A DNA stretch of 64,000 nt, taken from Diprion similis (lineage: Eukaryota; Arthropoda; Insecta; Hymenoptera; Diprionidae). The notes beneath the pieces were generated by a model, which saw nothing but the letters and a program-made list of their open reading frames with translations, was not told the origin of the DNA and did no database searches. Position 1 is the stretch's first letter. Each line of letters opens with the position of its first letter. Shown in pieces: positions 52,501-64,000 of this stretch. Where the stretch lies: contig NC_060116.1 of assembly GCF_021155765.1 (NCBI RefSeq), forward strand, positions 5,270,001 through 5,334,000. The letters are read 5' to 3'. Both the position numbers and the translations under genes were made by a program.

Positions 52501-55500
52501 CATCGAGAACAGTGATAGAAGCTTACGAAAGACAGGTAAAAGAATAACAAAAAAACATTGTAATTGAAATTCGATCGTGGCATGGGTAAAATTCCATTCC
52601 ACATGATACATTTATGTATATTACTTGTTATTCGCTCATTGTGTCTCATTTTTTTCTCCACGTTGGAATTATACCGCAACATAACAAAACGTACTTGTTA
52701 TTAGGACGTGTATAATAAGTACCAATTTTTCCCCAACTTTCATACGCGTTGTGCAACTCTAAACAATAGTAGATGTAATTATGCACGTACTTTCTTTCTA
52801 ATTGTCTTAGCACACGAACACGCCGTGAATAAAAAACATACGCGCAGCATCAAGTTCTGCAGCATGACAATGGGTAGATGGTATCGTTATTCCCACTTTG
52901 ATAATAAAAATATGAACAATGATCTAGATTCGTTGTATCTTTTTCACCAGCGATTGCTTTCCAATTATTTATACAATTATCTTCAGCGTTGATACACTTT
53001 GGTTTTTTGTATAGAATTTAATACTAGCCATTCAACCTGTTACGGTTGTTCGTTTGACTCGAAGGTAATTTCTAATCTTACAAATTATACATCGCTGTGC
53101 AAAACACTGACGGACAATATTCGCCTCTGTCTGAGCTCCGTGAATGTATGCATGTAATATGAACGTATATTTACGAGTTCTTCTCGAATAGCTTCACGCT
53201 ATAATTCATGTCATTCTAGCTTTCAAATAGTGATATCTATGTCAGGAATTCAAAAAAGTATGTAAGCCGGAGGAATCACATATGGGATATCGTATGTATG
53301 TATATATATATATATGTAACGATGCTAAGAAATATGTTCCGTATGCACGTAATTCTTCTTGAACCGTAACTCGACAAGTAACATTTTTTATATTCGTTTG
53401 TGTGTACGTATGCGTATGAACGGATATTAGGTATATATTTCTTTGGCAGCTGGCCAACTTTTCATCATTTCTTACTATTATTAATACTCTAGTGCTGTAA
53501 CTTGAGTTGAAAACTGTTTGTGAATTTTTGATTTATGTAATATAGTGATGATTGCACTGGATTTTCGAGTAAGTTTTTGAGAGTTGACAAAAAAAAAAAA
53601 AATTAATAAAATTGTGACGTAACTAGAAACAGATTTTAGTAAAGAGTTGTGAATAAAATTTGGTAAATTAGTATTTAGAATAGTATATCGGAATCAATTC
53701 ATATAATAACTGAGAAATTTGTTTTTAGTCTAACCAAAATTTTCTGTAATACTTTGTATAGATTGGTTTTTGTTTTCCGTCTTTCTCATTGCAGAGTCGA
53801 ATCGAAATTGGTAGTCAATAAATCATCCTCTGCAAAATGAGTCAATCCTAGAGAACAATCGAAAGTATCTAATAGAACGAGATCGTTGTCAAAGAAATAA
53901 AACTAAAATTAAATGGAAAATTTCATTAAAGACGATAATTTTTTCGATGTACGCAAATTAAAAAAAAAGTGGATCTCTGAAACAGTAGGATCTAAAAATA
54001 TCACTAAATGACAGATCTTTTCCTGGGTAAAATATAATTATTTCAATCGGGGGGGCGTATAATTGTGAAAAATATCGAAGCGAAAGAATCTAGGTGACTG
54101 AATACGTGTATTATTTTCTTCCAGGGCTCCGAGCTGCAGGACGAATACCTGCAGGATGAGAATTATTCGAGTGAAGATTCGGGTCGGGTGGTAATTGGAA
54201 AGTGGCGGAATAATGGTGAAGCATTGGAGCCAAAATGGCGAGACGGAGATTCCGTGCCGCTGGCACCATTTTCGACGATATCGTTTACAAGCGGGTGGCG
54301 AGAAGAGCCCGACAGCGTGATTAAATACGACGAAAACGAACCGGTGGGGTTGAGTTTTGACTCAAGAGTCGGAATAAAAGACCTCGACAATACCGGAGCA
54401 GGAACATCGCGAGAGGAAAAAATTTACATCGGTATCAGGGGCGCAGAAAGGAAGCCCAAGTCGCGTGAACACAGAAATTATCATCGAACCAAACTGAAGT
54501 TAGGAGAAGCGACCACCACTACAGAGGTTTACTCATCCGTGAGTAGAAACGGGGGTGAAAAATTATCGGAGACGTTCAGAAGCCGCGAAGATACGAGGAA
54601 AAATCCTGACACCATAGACGATGTCGATCATGCAGGGACCGCGAAAAAGGCAGGAAAGTATCGCGAGACCTTGCAAAATTACACCAATCAATACGAGCTC
54701 TTCAATGATGGCGACAACGACGATCCCAGACCCAGGAAACGGAGACCGCCTGGGAGTCATGAGTTTCCGGGATCATGGAAGACGATGGAAATAAGAGAAG
54801 AAGCGTCAGAGCTCGCCGAGACGGGGGGAGAAAATGGAAAGGAATCATCGCGGGAAAGCGTGGATTTAAAAGCGTTTTTAAAAATGCAAGGGAACAACCT
54901 GAGTCTCTCTGAGATTTTACAACAGAAGAATTTAACTCTGACTGATATCTTGAAAGGCAAGCCAGACGCTATTAGAATTTTGAAGTCAAATAAGAGGGAG
55001 GATGGAGCCGGAAATGAAGAAGACGAAAACTCCGGGGAGGAATCGAGTTCAACCGAATTACCGGACAGGAGTTTGCTTGTACTTCGGAATTCGTCGAACT
55101 ATGAAAACGGAGGACGCTGGTCACCCAGTCGAAAAATTATACCGACGACGAAAAGCGACGGAAACTCAAGTTTCGAGGATCTGAACGTCGGTCTAACGAG
55201 AGTAAACCTCGAGACGAGGGTTCCTCTGGTATTGAACATCAGCGAATCGTATTCGGACTTGCTTGCACCGGAAGCTGCTAAGAATGCGAGCAACGTATCG
55301 TCCACCAATGAGATAAGACTGCCGAATTTACGACTTGAAGAAAATGAAGCCGGGAATTTGAAAGCGCAGCTCATCAATTCGGATAACAAGAGTTTGTCGA
55401 GCGAAACAACAACTGTTTTCAAAGATGGTATCGAGGCTGATCGAAAAATCGTTGTGAACTCTGATGACAAAAGATTTCTACCCGAAACTGACGACGAGGA

Positions 55501-58500
55501 TGAAATTATGGAATTTTCTGATTACCCTTCAAAGATGCCAAAGTTTATTCCACCCGTTTATGATATCACGATGCGAAATTCCAAACGAAAACATATTCTG
55601 CATGGTGCCATCCAAATGAACATCCCTCAGACAGACGTGGTTGCAAAACTGGATGCTGAACGAGTTGTGCCTCTGAAGACAAACGTGCGACCGATTATCA
55701 GCGACACTGAAACGAAAATTGTGAATAAGACAGAAACAGAAGCCAGTGGTATTGCAAAGAAGCCACAAAATGAAGTATTGAAACACCTCAGAAATCAGAC
55801 TGGACAGATAGAATTGGCTGAAAAAATTGTAAACACAAATTCAAACTCATCGGAAGGCAGACCTCTACTCAACCTGAGTAATCTACGTAATGACGAGAAA
55901 AATTTTACCTTTAATCAAAAATTGCATGAGGTTGTTATACCCAAAGTGGACCCCCAATCTCGTGCAGAGATATTGGAGCTTTTCAGTTCTGGATCCAGCG
56001 CTGAGCGATTAGAGCGGTTGTTAGCTTCCAGAAACATGAGCATAGAAGAATTAATTGCTCTGAGACAGAGAGGATCGAGCCAAGTGCATTTTGCTGAAGT
56101 ATTCAGAGCGAAGGAACAGAGTTCAATGTTATCGTCTCAGAATCTCAAAGCCAATCATCAATACCGAGAGGAAGTAGAAAAGATTCAACCGACTAATGAT
56201 CAGAAAAGAAAAGACAAGGTGAACAAGAGCGCTGACGAAGTTGCGGAAGCATCTAAAGAAAGTAACGTTCCATCGGACAGCCAGAGTATAGATATGAAAT
56301 TGGAAAGTACAGAGAAATTAAAAATGCCGCAAGATAAATCAGAGGATCAGGATAAGGCAAAAGAAAATTTTGGTATTGAGGGTGAATATTTTGCCACAGA
56401 TTTGATCAACTTATTTTCTCAAAGCAAAAATGTTACGAAAAATATTTCAGATTTTGATAAGGACATCTCTGACTCCGATAAGACTGTGAAAAATCCTATT
56501 GTAAGATGGGAAGAGGTTGGGATAAGGATGGGACCCAGAACACACGCGGTTTTCAAAGAGGTTACAAAGAATTTGGATTTGATACCGACGGTACAGTCGA
56601 TGACGGCGAATAAAAATGTTCAGAGAGATTCAGAAGGATCGTCGTACTATACGAGTATCGAAGCAGTAAAAGTGCCAGTTCTGGATGGAGGAATACAAGA
56701 AACGGAAAGTGTGTTTGAAGGAGTGAAAAAACCATCAATGAATTTGGCAGATTTAGAAGAGATTGGACGTGTCGAAGAAATACTGAAAAATGATATAGAT
56801 TTGATGAAAAATTTGTATGGAATAAACGATTACGAGTATCCAGAAAAGAAATCAATTTCAAAAGTAAAGCCGAGCATAATAGCGAGCGGCGGTATACTGG
56901 GAGTGACCATTGTCATATTTTTGTCGATATTTATCGCGTGCAGAATTCAACAGAAAAAGAAATTCACCTATAGAAACTCGTTTTCGAAGGCTGTATTCCA
57001 CAACCCAGGAGCAACTGCTAGAAAACTATCAAATACCAGCAGCATTAATTCGATAATGGTTGACGTTGTTGCGACATCAACGGTAAAGAGACCGCAAAAA
57101 CAATGCAATGATTTTGAGAACGATGATTTCGAATCGAAAACAGATATCGATAATGACTCGCTCGATGCCAATGACAGCTGGGAAACAATACCTGATTTCA
57201 TGAAGTAACAACAACGCAGTTTCCACGATTTCATTAATACACTATCGTGTGCCAAGAAACATGTTAAGGGGTTTCACGTTCACCTGAAAGACATGATAAT
57301 TTTGAATGACGGGTTTGTCAAATAAAGTTTCCGGCATTGTCGTTCAAATGTAGCAATTTAAGAATCATTTCAAGTATACTTAGTTGAATGCAATTCCACT
57401 AGCGCATAGTCTCAATGTTGAAATCAAAGTTTTGATATCTCATTAAAATGTTTTAGAATGATACCATTTTTCTGTTGAATTGATGCTATCGCTACGATAT
57501 AATATTTTGAATATAATCTTAAATATAATAATTGTTTATTAAATAAGTAAACAATAAGCATCGTAATGTACGTGCCATTGGTTTGGCCTTGAGGTGCATT
57601 AGTGCAAAATATTCATATGAAATACTTGAAAGGTTTCCAGTGAACCCTGCGACTGAAATCTCAAATAAATTACTTTTACTTTAAGTATCTGATGCAACAC
57701 ATCACCGACTTTGAGTGCAGCTTAATTATAGGCAATATTAATAATAAAAAAAAACTAGTGAACTGCCGTAATAAGACTGCAAGGATGCAAAAGTTTCCCG
57801 AGAAAAACCAGTTCTCAAAAAGTATCTCGTTCAAGACGCATCTGCTGCCTTAAAGTGAAATATTCTCCCAGTAGCTGTTATGAGATTAATTTCATACTAC
57901 TTATATCTTGGTCGATATTCTACCCATCTTTGTTCAGTTCGTAAACATAATTCTGTCTTTTATTGGACCCCCTGAGCCCCACAAAAAAAAATGACAAAAA
58001 TCTGGTTACGGATTTAAAAGAACAAAGTGGCTGAACAAATTCAAAATATTTTTTCCCTTGAATGCCATATGTGATTATCACCATGCCTGTCACATACGTT
58101 GACAATAACTAAAAAGTTTTTTTCAATCACGATAATTTTGACCATTTGTAGTATCTTTTAAATATAAGCACGTATCAAAGTATAGTATAATATATATATC
58201 TCTAAGTACCTTAAATACCTGTAAAAATACTCTTTATCGTTGTATAGTTAGTTGTTGTATATTTATTCTTAAAGTTTTAATATAAAAGGAAACAATTATG
58301 CAAGTGACACCGATATGTGTTTAGATAATCTTTTGACAAGGTTTGTTTTCAGATAAAGAGAGTTTCTTATCAAGGCACTTCAGTCCTGACTCAAGGCTCA
58401 AAGTATCTGCAATGAGACTTCAGAACTGAAATATTATAGTATCATTGAGGTGTTATTTCTTATTCCCAATTTATCTACTCACCAATATTCCTCGTAAGTA

Positions 58501-59899
58501 AAGACCTCCCTCAGTAATTCGGACACTGAATTCTGATTACTTTGGAAAAATCTATTGAAGTATGAGTATTGTCTCGCAATATTCCTGCACTGCTTCAAAG
58601 CACCTTCTGCAATAAAACATGAATCACATTTTCATTTTACAAAGTAACTCAAGAATTCAGATTTCAGCAAGAAATCCATAAATTTTTAATACCCATACAA
58701 AATCCAAGATATCGTAAGATAAAAATAATTTTGGAATGTATCCAAGTTTTACCGAATTCAATGATTATAAAATTTTCAGACAGACTAACCACTGTATTGA
58801 AATTAAATAAACAGGAAATACAAACCTAATGTCGGGCTTCCCTTCAACTCAATCATGTCGTTGGTACTCATGTATAAAACAGTGCTGTACTGGTTAGGCA
58901 ATACATCTAAATAATGTTTCCACTGAGAGTTTTCCTTGTGTCGCTCAATGAGAAGAGCAATGGCCAATGCAACGTGAGGCATGTGCTGTACAAGAGGATC
59001 ATTTTGGAGTACGCTTAACTCAGGTGCTGCTGTTTGTGTAGAGAATATCAGTTTCCTTGGAATATCTAGAATCATCTGTCCTTCGGTGAAATTTCTCTCC
59101 GCTTTAAGGCCAAAGTCATATCCAGGAAACTCTGCTATGCTAACCCCGTCGATGTTAGCACCATTATCTCGTAACCACTTGACAAAGTTGCCAATAGCTT
59201 CGCACCTCTTTGACGATTCTATCTTCATCTCCTCCAATCGTTTAACCTTTTCCAAAATAGATGATATCTGCACGTAGTTTTCCCATAGCTGCGTTTCATA
59301 TGCCGGATTACTGCTCACTGAAAACAGAGTTTCAATGTGTTAAAGAACTACTTATTTCTATGATTTAACTCTAGGACAGTGGTTAAAAATAATTCACAAC
59401 GTAATTCGCTACCACTCAACAGTCAGCAGAGATTCGATTGTTTACAATAGGAACGCCATTCTTCAATAGAATCCCAAAAGTTGATAGTGTTTTCTACGCA
59501 ACTTTGCGATCACTTGAGTTAGATTAGTAAATTAAGGGATACAAAAAACAGAATATTTGTTGAGATAGTAACTAAATTGAAAAAGAGCAAGAATAGAGAG
59601 TTTTGATTTGATGAAAGAGTTTCGCGTATCAAATATCGAATGTAATGCCAAATTTGGAGCTCGATCAGTGAGTATCATGAGCAATTGTAAGATTGAATGG
59701 GGAAAAACCGAGTCTGAATAGTCCGAAAAGAAAACTGAGGAGAATTTTTATACTTACGATGAAAGAGTTTCTCGCACTGGACGTTGATTTCGTTTCTTTT
59801 AGATGGAGATATCCTTTTCGTTTGATGAGGTATCTTTTTGTTTGACGATGCGTTATGCTGTTTACATTTCGCCGAGGGATGCAACTTTTTTCTCCCCAT
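46596..59899 (-). CDS. Setd3: SETD3-type actin-histidine N-methyltransferase (491 aa)
   Basis: Seven exons, in transcript order: 59899-59758, 59317-58826, 58606-58483, 48862-48748, 48527-48375, 48278-47955 and 46721-46596. All phases agree and the frame closes at TAG. SETD3 methylates His73 of actin in the cytoplasm using S-adenosylmethionine. The N-terminus (1-47) is Lys/His-rich and followed by a helical segment. The SET domain runs about 100-335. TRQNRIP (N264), MWDMCNH (W282, N286, H287) and AYGAR (Y321, R324) match human N255, W273, Y312 and R315, the substrate-binding and catalytic residues, so the enzyme is predicted active. The Rubisco-LSMT substrate-binding domain follows (343-491) and ends EQWIKA; it lacks the long acidic tail of human SETD3. 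The 9.6-kb intron between exons 3 and 4 contains a complete gene on the opposite strand. Confidence 0.95.
48863..52415. other. Setd3 intron 3, part upstream of the nested gene
   Basis: This is non-coding in both directions as far as I can see. It should hold the promoter of the nested plus-strand gene. GC-richer patches occur at 49320-49390, 50460-50600 and 51480-51640. The last contains an initiator-like TTCAGTC (about 51606) and a donor-like ACGGTGAGC (about 51632), which could mark a non-coding first exon. Confidence 0.4.
51311..51339. repeat. (ATAAAT)n microsatellite
   Basis: About five tandem ATAAAT units, continuing into ATATAACATATAACATATA. Confidence 0.85.
52416..57208 (+). CDS. Uncharacterised type I membrane protein (1067 aa), nested in Setd3 intron
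   Basis: Two coding exons, 52416-52535 and 54125-57208, join in phase 0 (donor CAG|GTAAAA, acceptor TTCTTCCAG|GGC). Exon 1 encodes 40 residues starting with a signal peptide (MLRPLIVLFIVTTNL, then a polar stretch). Exon 2 encodes a long polar, acidic, presumably extracellular region with at least fifteen Asn-X-Ser/Thr sequons. A TM helix lies at about 958-979 (IIASGGILGVTIVIFLSIFI), followed by RIQQKKK and an 88-residue cytoplasmic tail ending WETIPDFMK. Residues 298-319 form an 11-residue tandem repeat (NLSLSEILQQK, NLTLTDILKGK), and a related NMSIEELIALR starts at N677. Charged stretches such as RKRRPP (near 235) could be proteolytic sites. I do not recognise the family. A start at 54188 would give a protein without a signal peptide and ignores the good upstream exon. 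Confidence 0.85.
57209..58482. other. 3' region of the nested gene, within Setd3 intron 3
   Basis: A plus-strand AATAAA at 57321-57326, 113 bp after the stop codon, is the likely poly(A) signal of the nested gene; another lies near 57664. The rest is AT-rich intron with no exon seen. Confidence 0.55.
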
Positions 59900-60100
59900 A
59901 TTTAATTTCGAGTTTTTCTCAATTTATCACGAAGATTCAAACGCATTATAACACCACTCGATGATCAGAGGTGCTCGAGAATAACCTAAGTGTATATTCG
60001 CGTTTTAACCTTCTAAAAATAGACAGCAAACGAATGTTCTTATTCTCCTCTTTCCCAATTCGAACGACATAACCTACAATCAGTTGTGCTAAACAAAAAA
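59900..60100. promoter_or_regulatory. Probable Setd3 promoter and 5' UTR
   Basis: This lies immediately upstream of the Setd3 ATG at 59899. It may be bidirectional if the ORF at 60101 is real, since the two start codons would be 201 bp apart. No TATA box was identified. Placement is by position only. Confidence 0.4.
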
Positions 60101-60283
60101 ATGGATGCGATCATTCGGGTTATTGATTTGAATTCCAGCAACGTATTCACGATCTTTAGTGTAAGCATCAAAATTATTGCTAACTTTCGCCCACTTATTC
60201 GGCTGCTAACCGTTATTTTTCGGAAGAAACTAAATCCGAAATTGTTAGTACAATTGCCTAGAAAAGCTACGGTTAACAATTAA
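60101..60283 (+). CDS. Doubtful 60-residue ORF divergent from Setd3
   Basis: The ORF starts ATGGATGCGATC after an A-run (AAACAAAAAAATGG, a reasonable insect start context) and ends at TAA. The product is basic and hydrophobic, with a possible helix around SIKIIANFRPLIRLLTVIF. Alternatively, AGT|GTAAGC after codon 20 could be a splice donor, making this the first exon of a longer gene; I found no convincing partner exon downstream. No family recognised. It may be chance. Confidence 0.22.
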   Translation: MDAIIRVIDLNSSNVFTIFSVSIKIIANFRPLIRLLTVIFRKKLNPKLLVQLPRKATVNN

Positions 60284-63200
60284 TGACACGGACTCCTCAA
60301 AACCGCAACCGTAAACCGAAACCTATCTTGACAGTCAAATTATCACTAATTACATTAGTTACCTACGACGTTATTGACAGTCGTATGTCAAAATTCAAGA
60401 CGTAGCAATTTTCAAATCGAAAATAATGAATAGATTGAATTACGAAATGAATAGTTTACTGACGCCAGTGGAAGGTTTTCCATGAAAATTACCCATAAAA
60501 GTCCCATTTTACGAATTTCCGTGTGGAATGTTTGATGGGAATTTTAGAGTAACACCAACTTGAGACACTAAATAAAAATATATATATATATTCTGAATCG
60601 ATTTTCATTTCACCATTCCCGAGTTACCCCGAAAATTATTGCATTTTACAACTGCAAACTTTTTTACACCTGAAATGAAATTTTATCTCACACTTTTCAA
60701 TTGCGTATAGAATTTACGCAGATTTCTCTCTAAAAAAATCGTACGAATGTGTTGCAAAATCTTAAGACTTGCGAGTTTTCCAAAAATTTCCGTAGTCACG
60801 ATTCTGTAACAAGAATTTGTGAGAGTTGGAAATCAAGCATAGATCACACTACTTCACAGAATATTGGGTTACAGAAAATTTTGTTTTGATGCCATATTTT
60901 CCACAATTTTAAATCTAAACGGCACTCATTTTTGCGGATCACGCGTAAAAATGAAAAAAAAACAAACTTTGTGCGTAGATATTTTATTCAGTTTTTTTTT
61001 TTTCACTTTTCTTTTATTTTTCAATAAAAATTATCCACTTGCAACATTTAAAATTAGAATATCAAGAATTATAAAATAATTCTTGTTCTAAACGGTTTGA
61101 AAATATTCTTCAAAGTGTGGTTCTAGTTACTAATTATTATAATCCGAATGTAACTACATATATGTATTTCTTTTTATTTTTTGTAAACCTATTGAAATGT
61201 TATACAGCAAAGATACATGTGCACATAGTATATTTATACCAGTTGTACATACAATATATCTTTTTCGTTTTCTTTAGCTTTTTCCTTTAATGAAACGCGA
61301 TTGAGACGTATGGCAAAGCTGTTGCGATTTTTGTTTTCTTTTTCCTCTTTCCTCCAATCTTTTCTTTTTGTATCATATCAATTTTATGAACTCTGTATCT
61401 CCTGAAGTTAAGATTCTAATTATAATTGGTCTGTATATATGTAAAGTATAAGCGAAAAACTGAATTCAACGACCATATAGAATAAAATAATTTGCAGGTC
61501 GACATTTTCCGAGCACTTTAGCGTTAGCGAACCGTACATTGTGCCCAAGAAAAGACAGCTACCTAAACAAATTAACGTAAAACGCGATTTCCTGAATTTT
61601 TGGGCTGCAAACTGTAGTGATTATGACGTTATACCTAATATATATTAAAGAGGATAGGATTGATATACATATACCTACATTTATACATTTTTTTCTTTTC
61701 GCTTCATTCATACAATAATTAAGTGGGACGAAATTTAGATTTTAAAAAAATAGCAGTACCTTTAAATTAGTATAAAATTTTACGAAATTCCATAATATTC
61801 TTCATAGAAAATGTATTAATGAAGGATATGGGTGAACCCCGTCAATTATTAATTAGACTAATTTTCATTATTTTACCAACCAATCAGAGAAAATCATAGC
61901 ATTTATTTAGATAGGTCACTCTGCCGGGAAAAGCAAGCTCGTTCATCCAATGCAAAGAAAAACAAAATCCGACAAATTAACAAAAAACCCGGCTTTCACT
62001 AACTAATCGAACTTTGTTAAAAAAAAATAAAATAATAAGCTAAGTTCACAAACATGTCTTATTATTAATGCTTTTCCAGTAGCGAAAGATCAGTCAATAA
62101 TTTTTGGCTGAAGAACTACGAAATATTCGGAATGCAACTCCTTCACAGTCGGCCATAATAATTTTATACATGAATCAATTTGATGAATTCTACCCTCTGA
62201 ATCCAGATTGAAACACCTTCAACATTGGATTCTTTTTCTTTCTTTCTAGAATAAATAATGCACATCACACAATGAGTCGACAAATTTTTCTTCACACAAT
62301 AATACTTTGCTTTACGAAGGTAAAAGGTATATGTTTTACGTTTTAATTATAATGTATCTCTTTATAAAAAACTTTTACAGAATGTACAAGAAGTAATACT
62401 CTTCTCCGATTCTTGTTCAATTCTACCTGTAGCATAGGTAATATTTATGTTAGTAATATTTCGTTTTCCTTCGCTTTGGGGTTTATGTGCAGATGGCGTA
62501 TAATGTTACGTTAGGAGTAATAGGGAGGATCGAAATAAAAGATAATAATAAAACTAATTTTCTCATTAGAAATACATCTAGATGTAAATTTACTCCATTC
62601 CGTTTCTTCTTTCTCTTTTTTGCAGCTCAAAAATTCTTACGCCTTAATATTGCTAACGTTTACAATATAGGTATATCATTATTTTATACATTCTAATAAC
62701 ATGATTCATTTTCCTTCTCGTATTCTCTTCATTTTCTCAAATATAAATTCAGCATCGCATTTTCACTGTATACACGAATTATAACCAGAAGAACCGAAAA
62801 ATGAACTTATCTTCCACGTAACACCTTCCAAACGCAGGTCTATAAATTAATGCAATTAAAAAACCAGTATAACAGTTTTCAAATATCTTTCAACGAGCCT
62901 TATCGGGTCCTTGAAATTATTCATGCGGTTGCCACTTTTGCATAACAGTCCGTAATATTATTTCAGACTGGCTCCACAATTTCTGTAACCAAATCAGCAT
63001 TATACACTCCATGCGAATAGATTTGCCCTAATTATTGTTAACATTAAGCTAGCATTGAATAAAATAAATTATTACCATAAACCACATAGCGTGATAAAAC
63101 AATCCTTTGTTCTTAATTTAGCAAAGTATCATTTAGTTCTTTATAATAAGAAAAAAAACATTCTATGCACGGACAGGAAATTGAGGCTGTCAAAATCCAA

Positions 63201-64000
63201 TACTCGATGATTGTCTGTTTTAGCATGCTAGTACCTATTTACCTACATTCAACTCTCGAATCAAGTTATTGCAAGAATATATTCCAGAGTCAACTGCCAA
63301 AAATTTCCAAATGCCCATAAATCTCAATTTCCAATTGATTAATGATTTCTTAGTTATTGTTGCTACAGTTTCTGCCAACTATTCTCTCCATGCATGGAAC
63401 AATTACGTACTATTGGATTAAAAAAACCAACCTTTCTAATCACAGAATAAAACTATTAAATCATCGAATCAATCGTTTCGAATCTTTCATCATGGAGTGC
63501 CAAGAAAAGTGTTAAAAAAATTTTCTTGTGTGCGAAGAAACGTCGATGCATATTCAACTGTTCTGCAAAATTTGTGTGATAGTTAAAAACAAATATCATG
63601 TACGAATAGTTTTTACACTCAAAGTTTAGTAGATGAGGCGTAAACCAAACCAAGTTAACATCGGGGGTATACCGAATTCATCGATCTGACCAAAAAAGGT
63701 CTTGATTTTATGGGCAGATCAATGTCGAAAATCAATCTTTTAAGTAAGGACTGAAGAACTTGTGATTATTTGACCAGTACCGAAAGTCTGTATACACTTG
63801 ACTGCGAGAAATCGATATCATAGGGATTGTACATTAAAAACCAACAGAATTCAGTGCACAGTCAATGTCAAGTTTGAGAGTTCAACATATTAGGGTTAAA
63901 GTGGCTTAAATTCAGTTTCCTCATTTCTGAAAGCCAACTGAATTTGATGATAGAATATTTTATTCACTCTCGTTCGTGAGTGTATCGAGATTTAGAGAAC
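60284..64000. other. Non-coding AT-rich DNA to right edge
   Basis: No coding exon, RNA gene or clear transposon end was recognised. The texture of 61100-63900 (scattered AATAAA, poly-T/C runs, TGTACATA words) resembles the 3' UTR-like DNA after Tre1, so it may be part of a neighbouring gene beyond the window. This is a guess. Confidence 0.4.

Noticed and set aside
54163..57255. Minus-strand ORFs opposite the large nested-gene exon
   Set aside because: Antisense shadows of a long coding exon, with no own signals.
1..64000. CRISPR array, bacterial operon, toxin system or integrated virus
   Set aside because: No regularly spaced repeats, no prokaryotic gene structure and no viral-type coding sequence were seen; the repeats present are foldback elements, tandem duplications and microsatellites.

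Overview
The window is AT-rich eukaryotic DNA with intron-split genes, GT-AG splice sites, long intergenic stretches, microsatellites and short hairpin-type transposons. The genes (Moody-type and Tre1-type GPCRs, a Rab32-group GTPase, SETD3) point to an insect. Hymenoptera is my best guess, but the sequence does not prove it. No bacterial, plasmid, phage or CRISPR feature was seen, and no rRNA or tRNA was recognised.

Layout. (1) 1300-1512, minus strand: one exon holding the start and TM1 of a Moody-like GPCR; the rest lies beyond the left edge. (2) 1513-30660: about 29 kb without a recognisable coding exon, holding several long-inverted-repeat elements, tandem repeats and simple repeats. (3) 30661-36908, plus strand: a complete Tre1-like GPCR in eight coding exons with two possible C-termini. 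(4) 38227-43905, minus strand: a complete six-exon Rab32/38/29-group GTPase, tail-to-tail with Tre1; its G3 motif carries His where the catalytic Gln is expected. (5) 46596-59899, minus strand: a complete seven-exon SETD3-type actin-histidine methyltransferase. (6) 52416-57208, plus strand: a two-exon gene for an uncharacterised 1067-residue type I membrane protein, nested in the 9.6-kb fourth-to-third exon intron of Setd3 on the opposite strand. (7) 59900-64000: a probable promoter region, one doubtful 60-codon ORF and otherwise non-coding sequence.

Exon boundaries were set by hand from reading frame, GT/AG sites and family similarity. For Tre1, Rab, Setd3 and the nested gene, all exon phases add up to uninterrupted frames (395 or 397, 220, 491 and 1067 residues).

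The two GPCRs are related receptors placed head to head. In Drosophila, Moody acts in glia of the blood-brain barrier and Tre1 in germ-cell migration and neuroblast orientation. The other genes have no evident functional link to them. The most notable observations are the Gln-to-His change in the Rab, the alternative Tre1 tails, the nested membrane protein with an 11-residue sequon/leucine repeat, and a set of hairpin elements that could produce double-stranded RNA.
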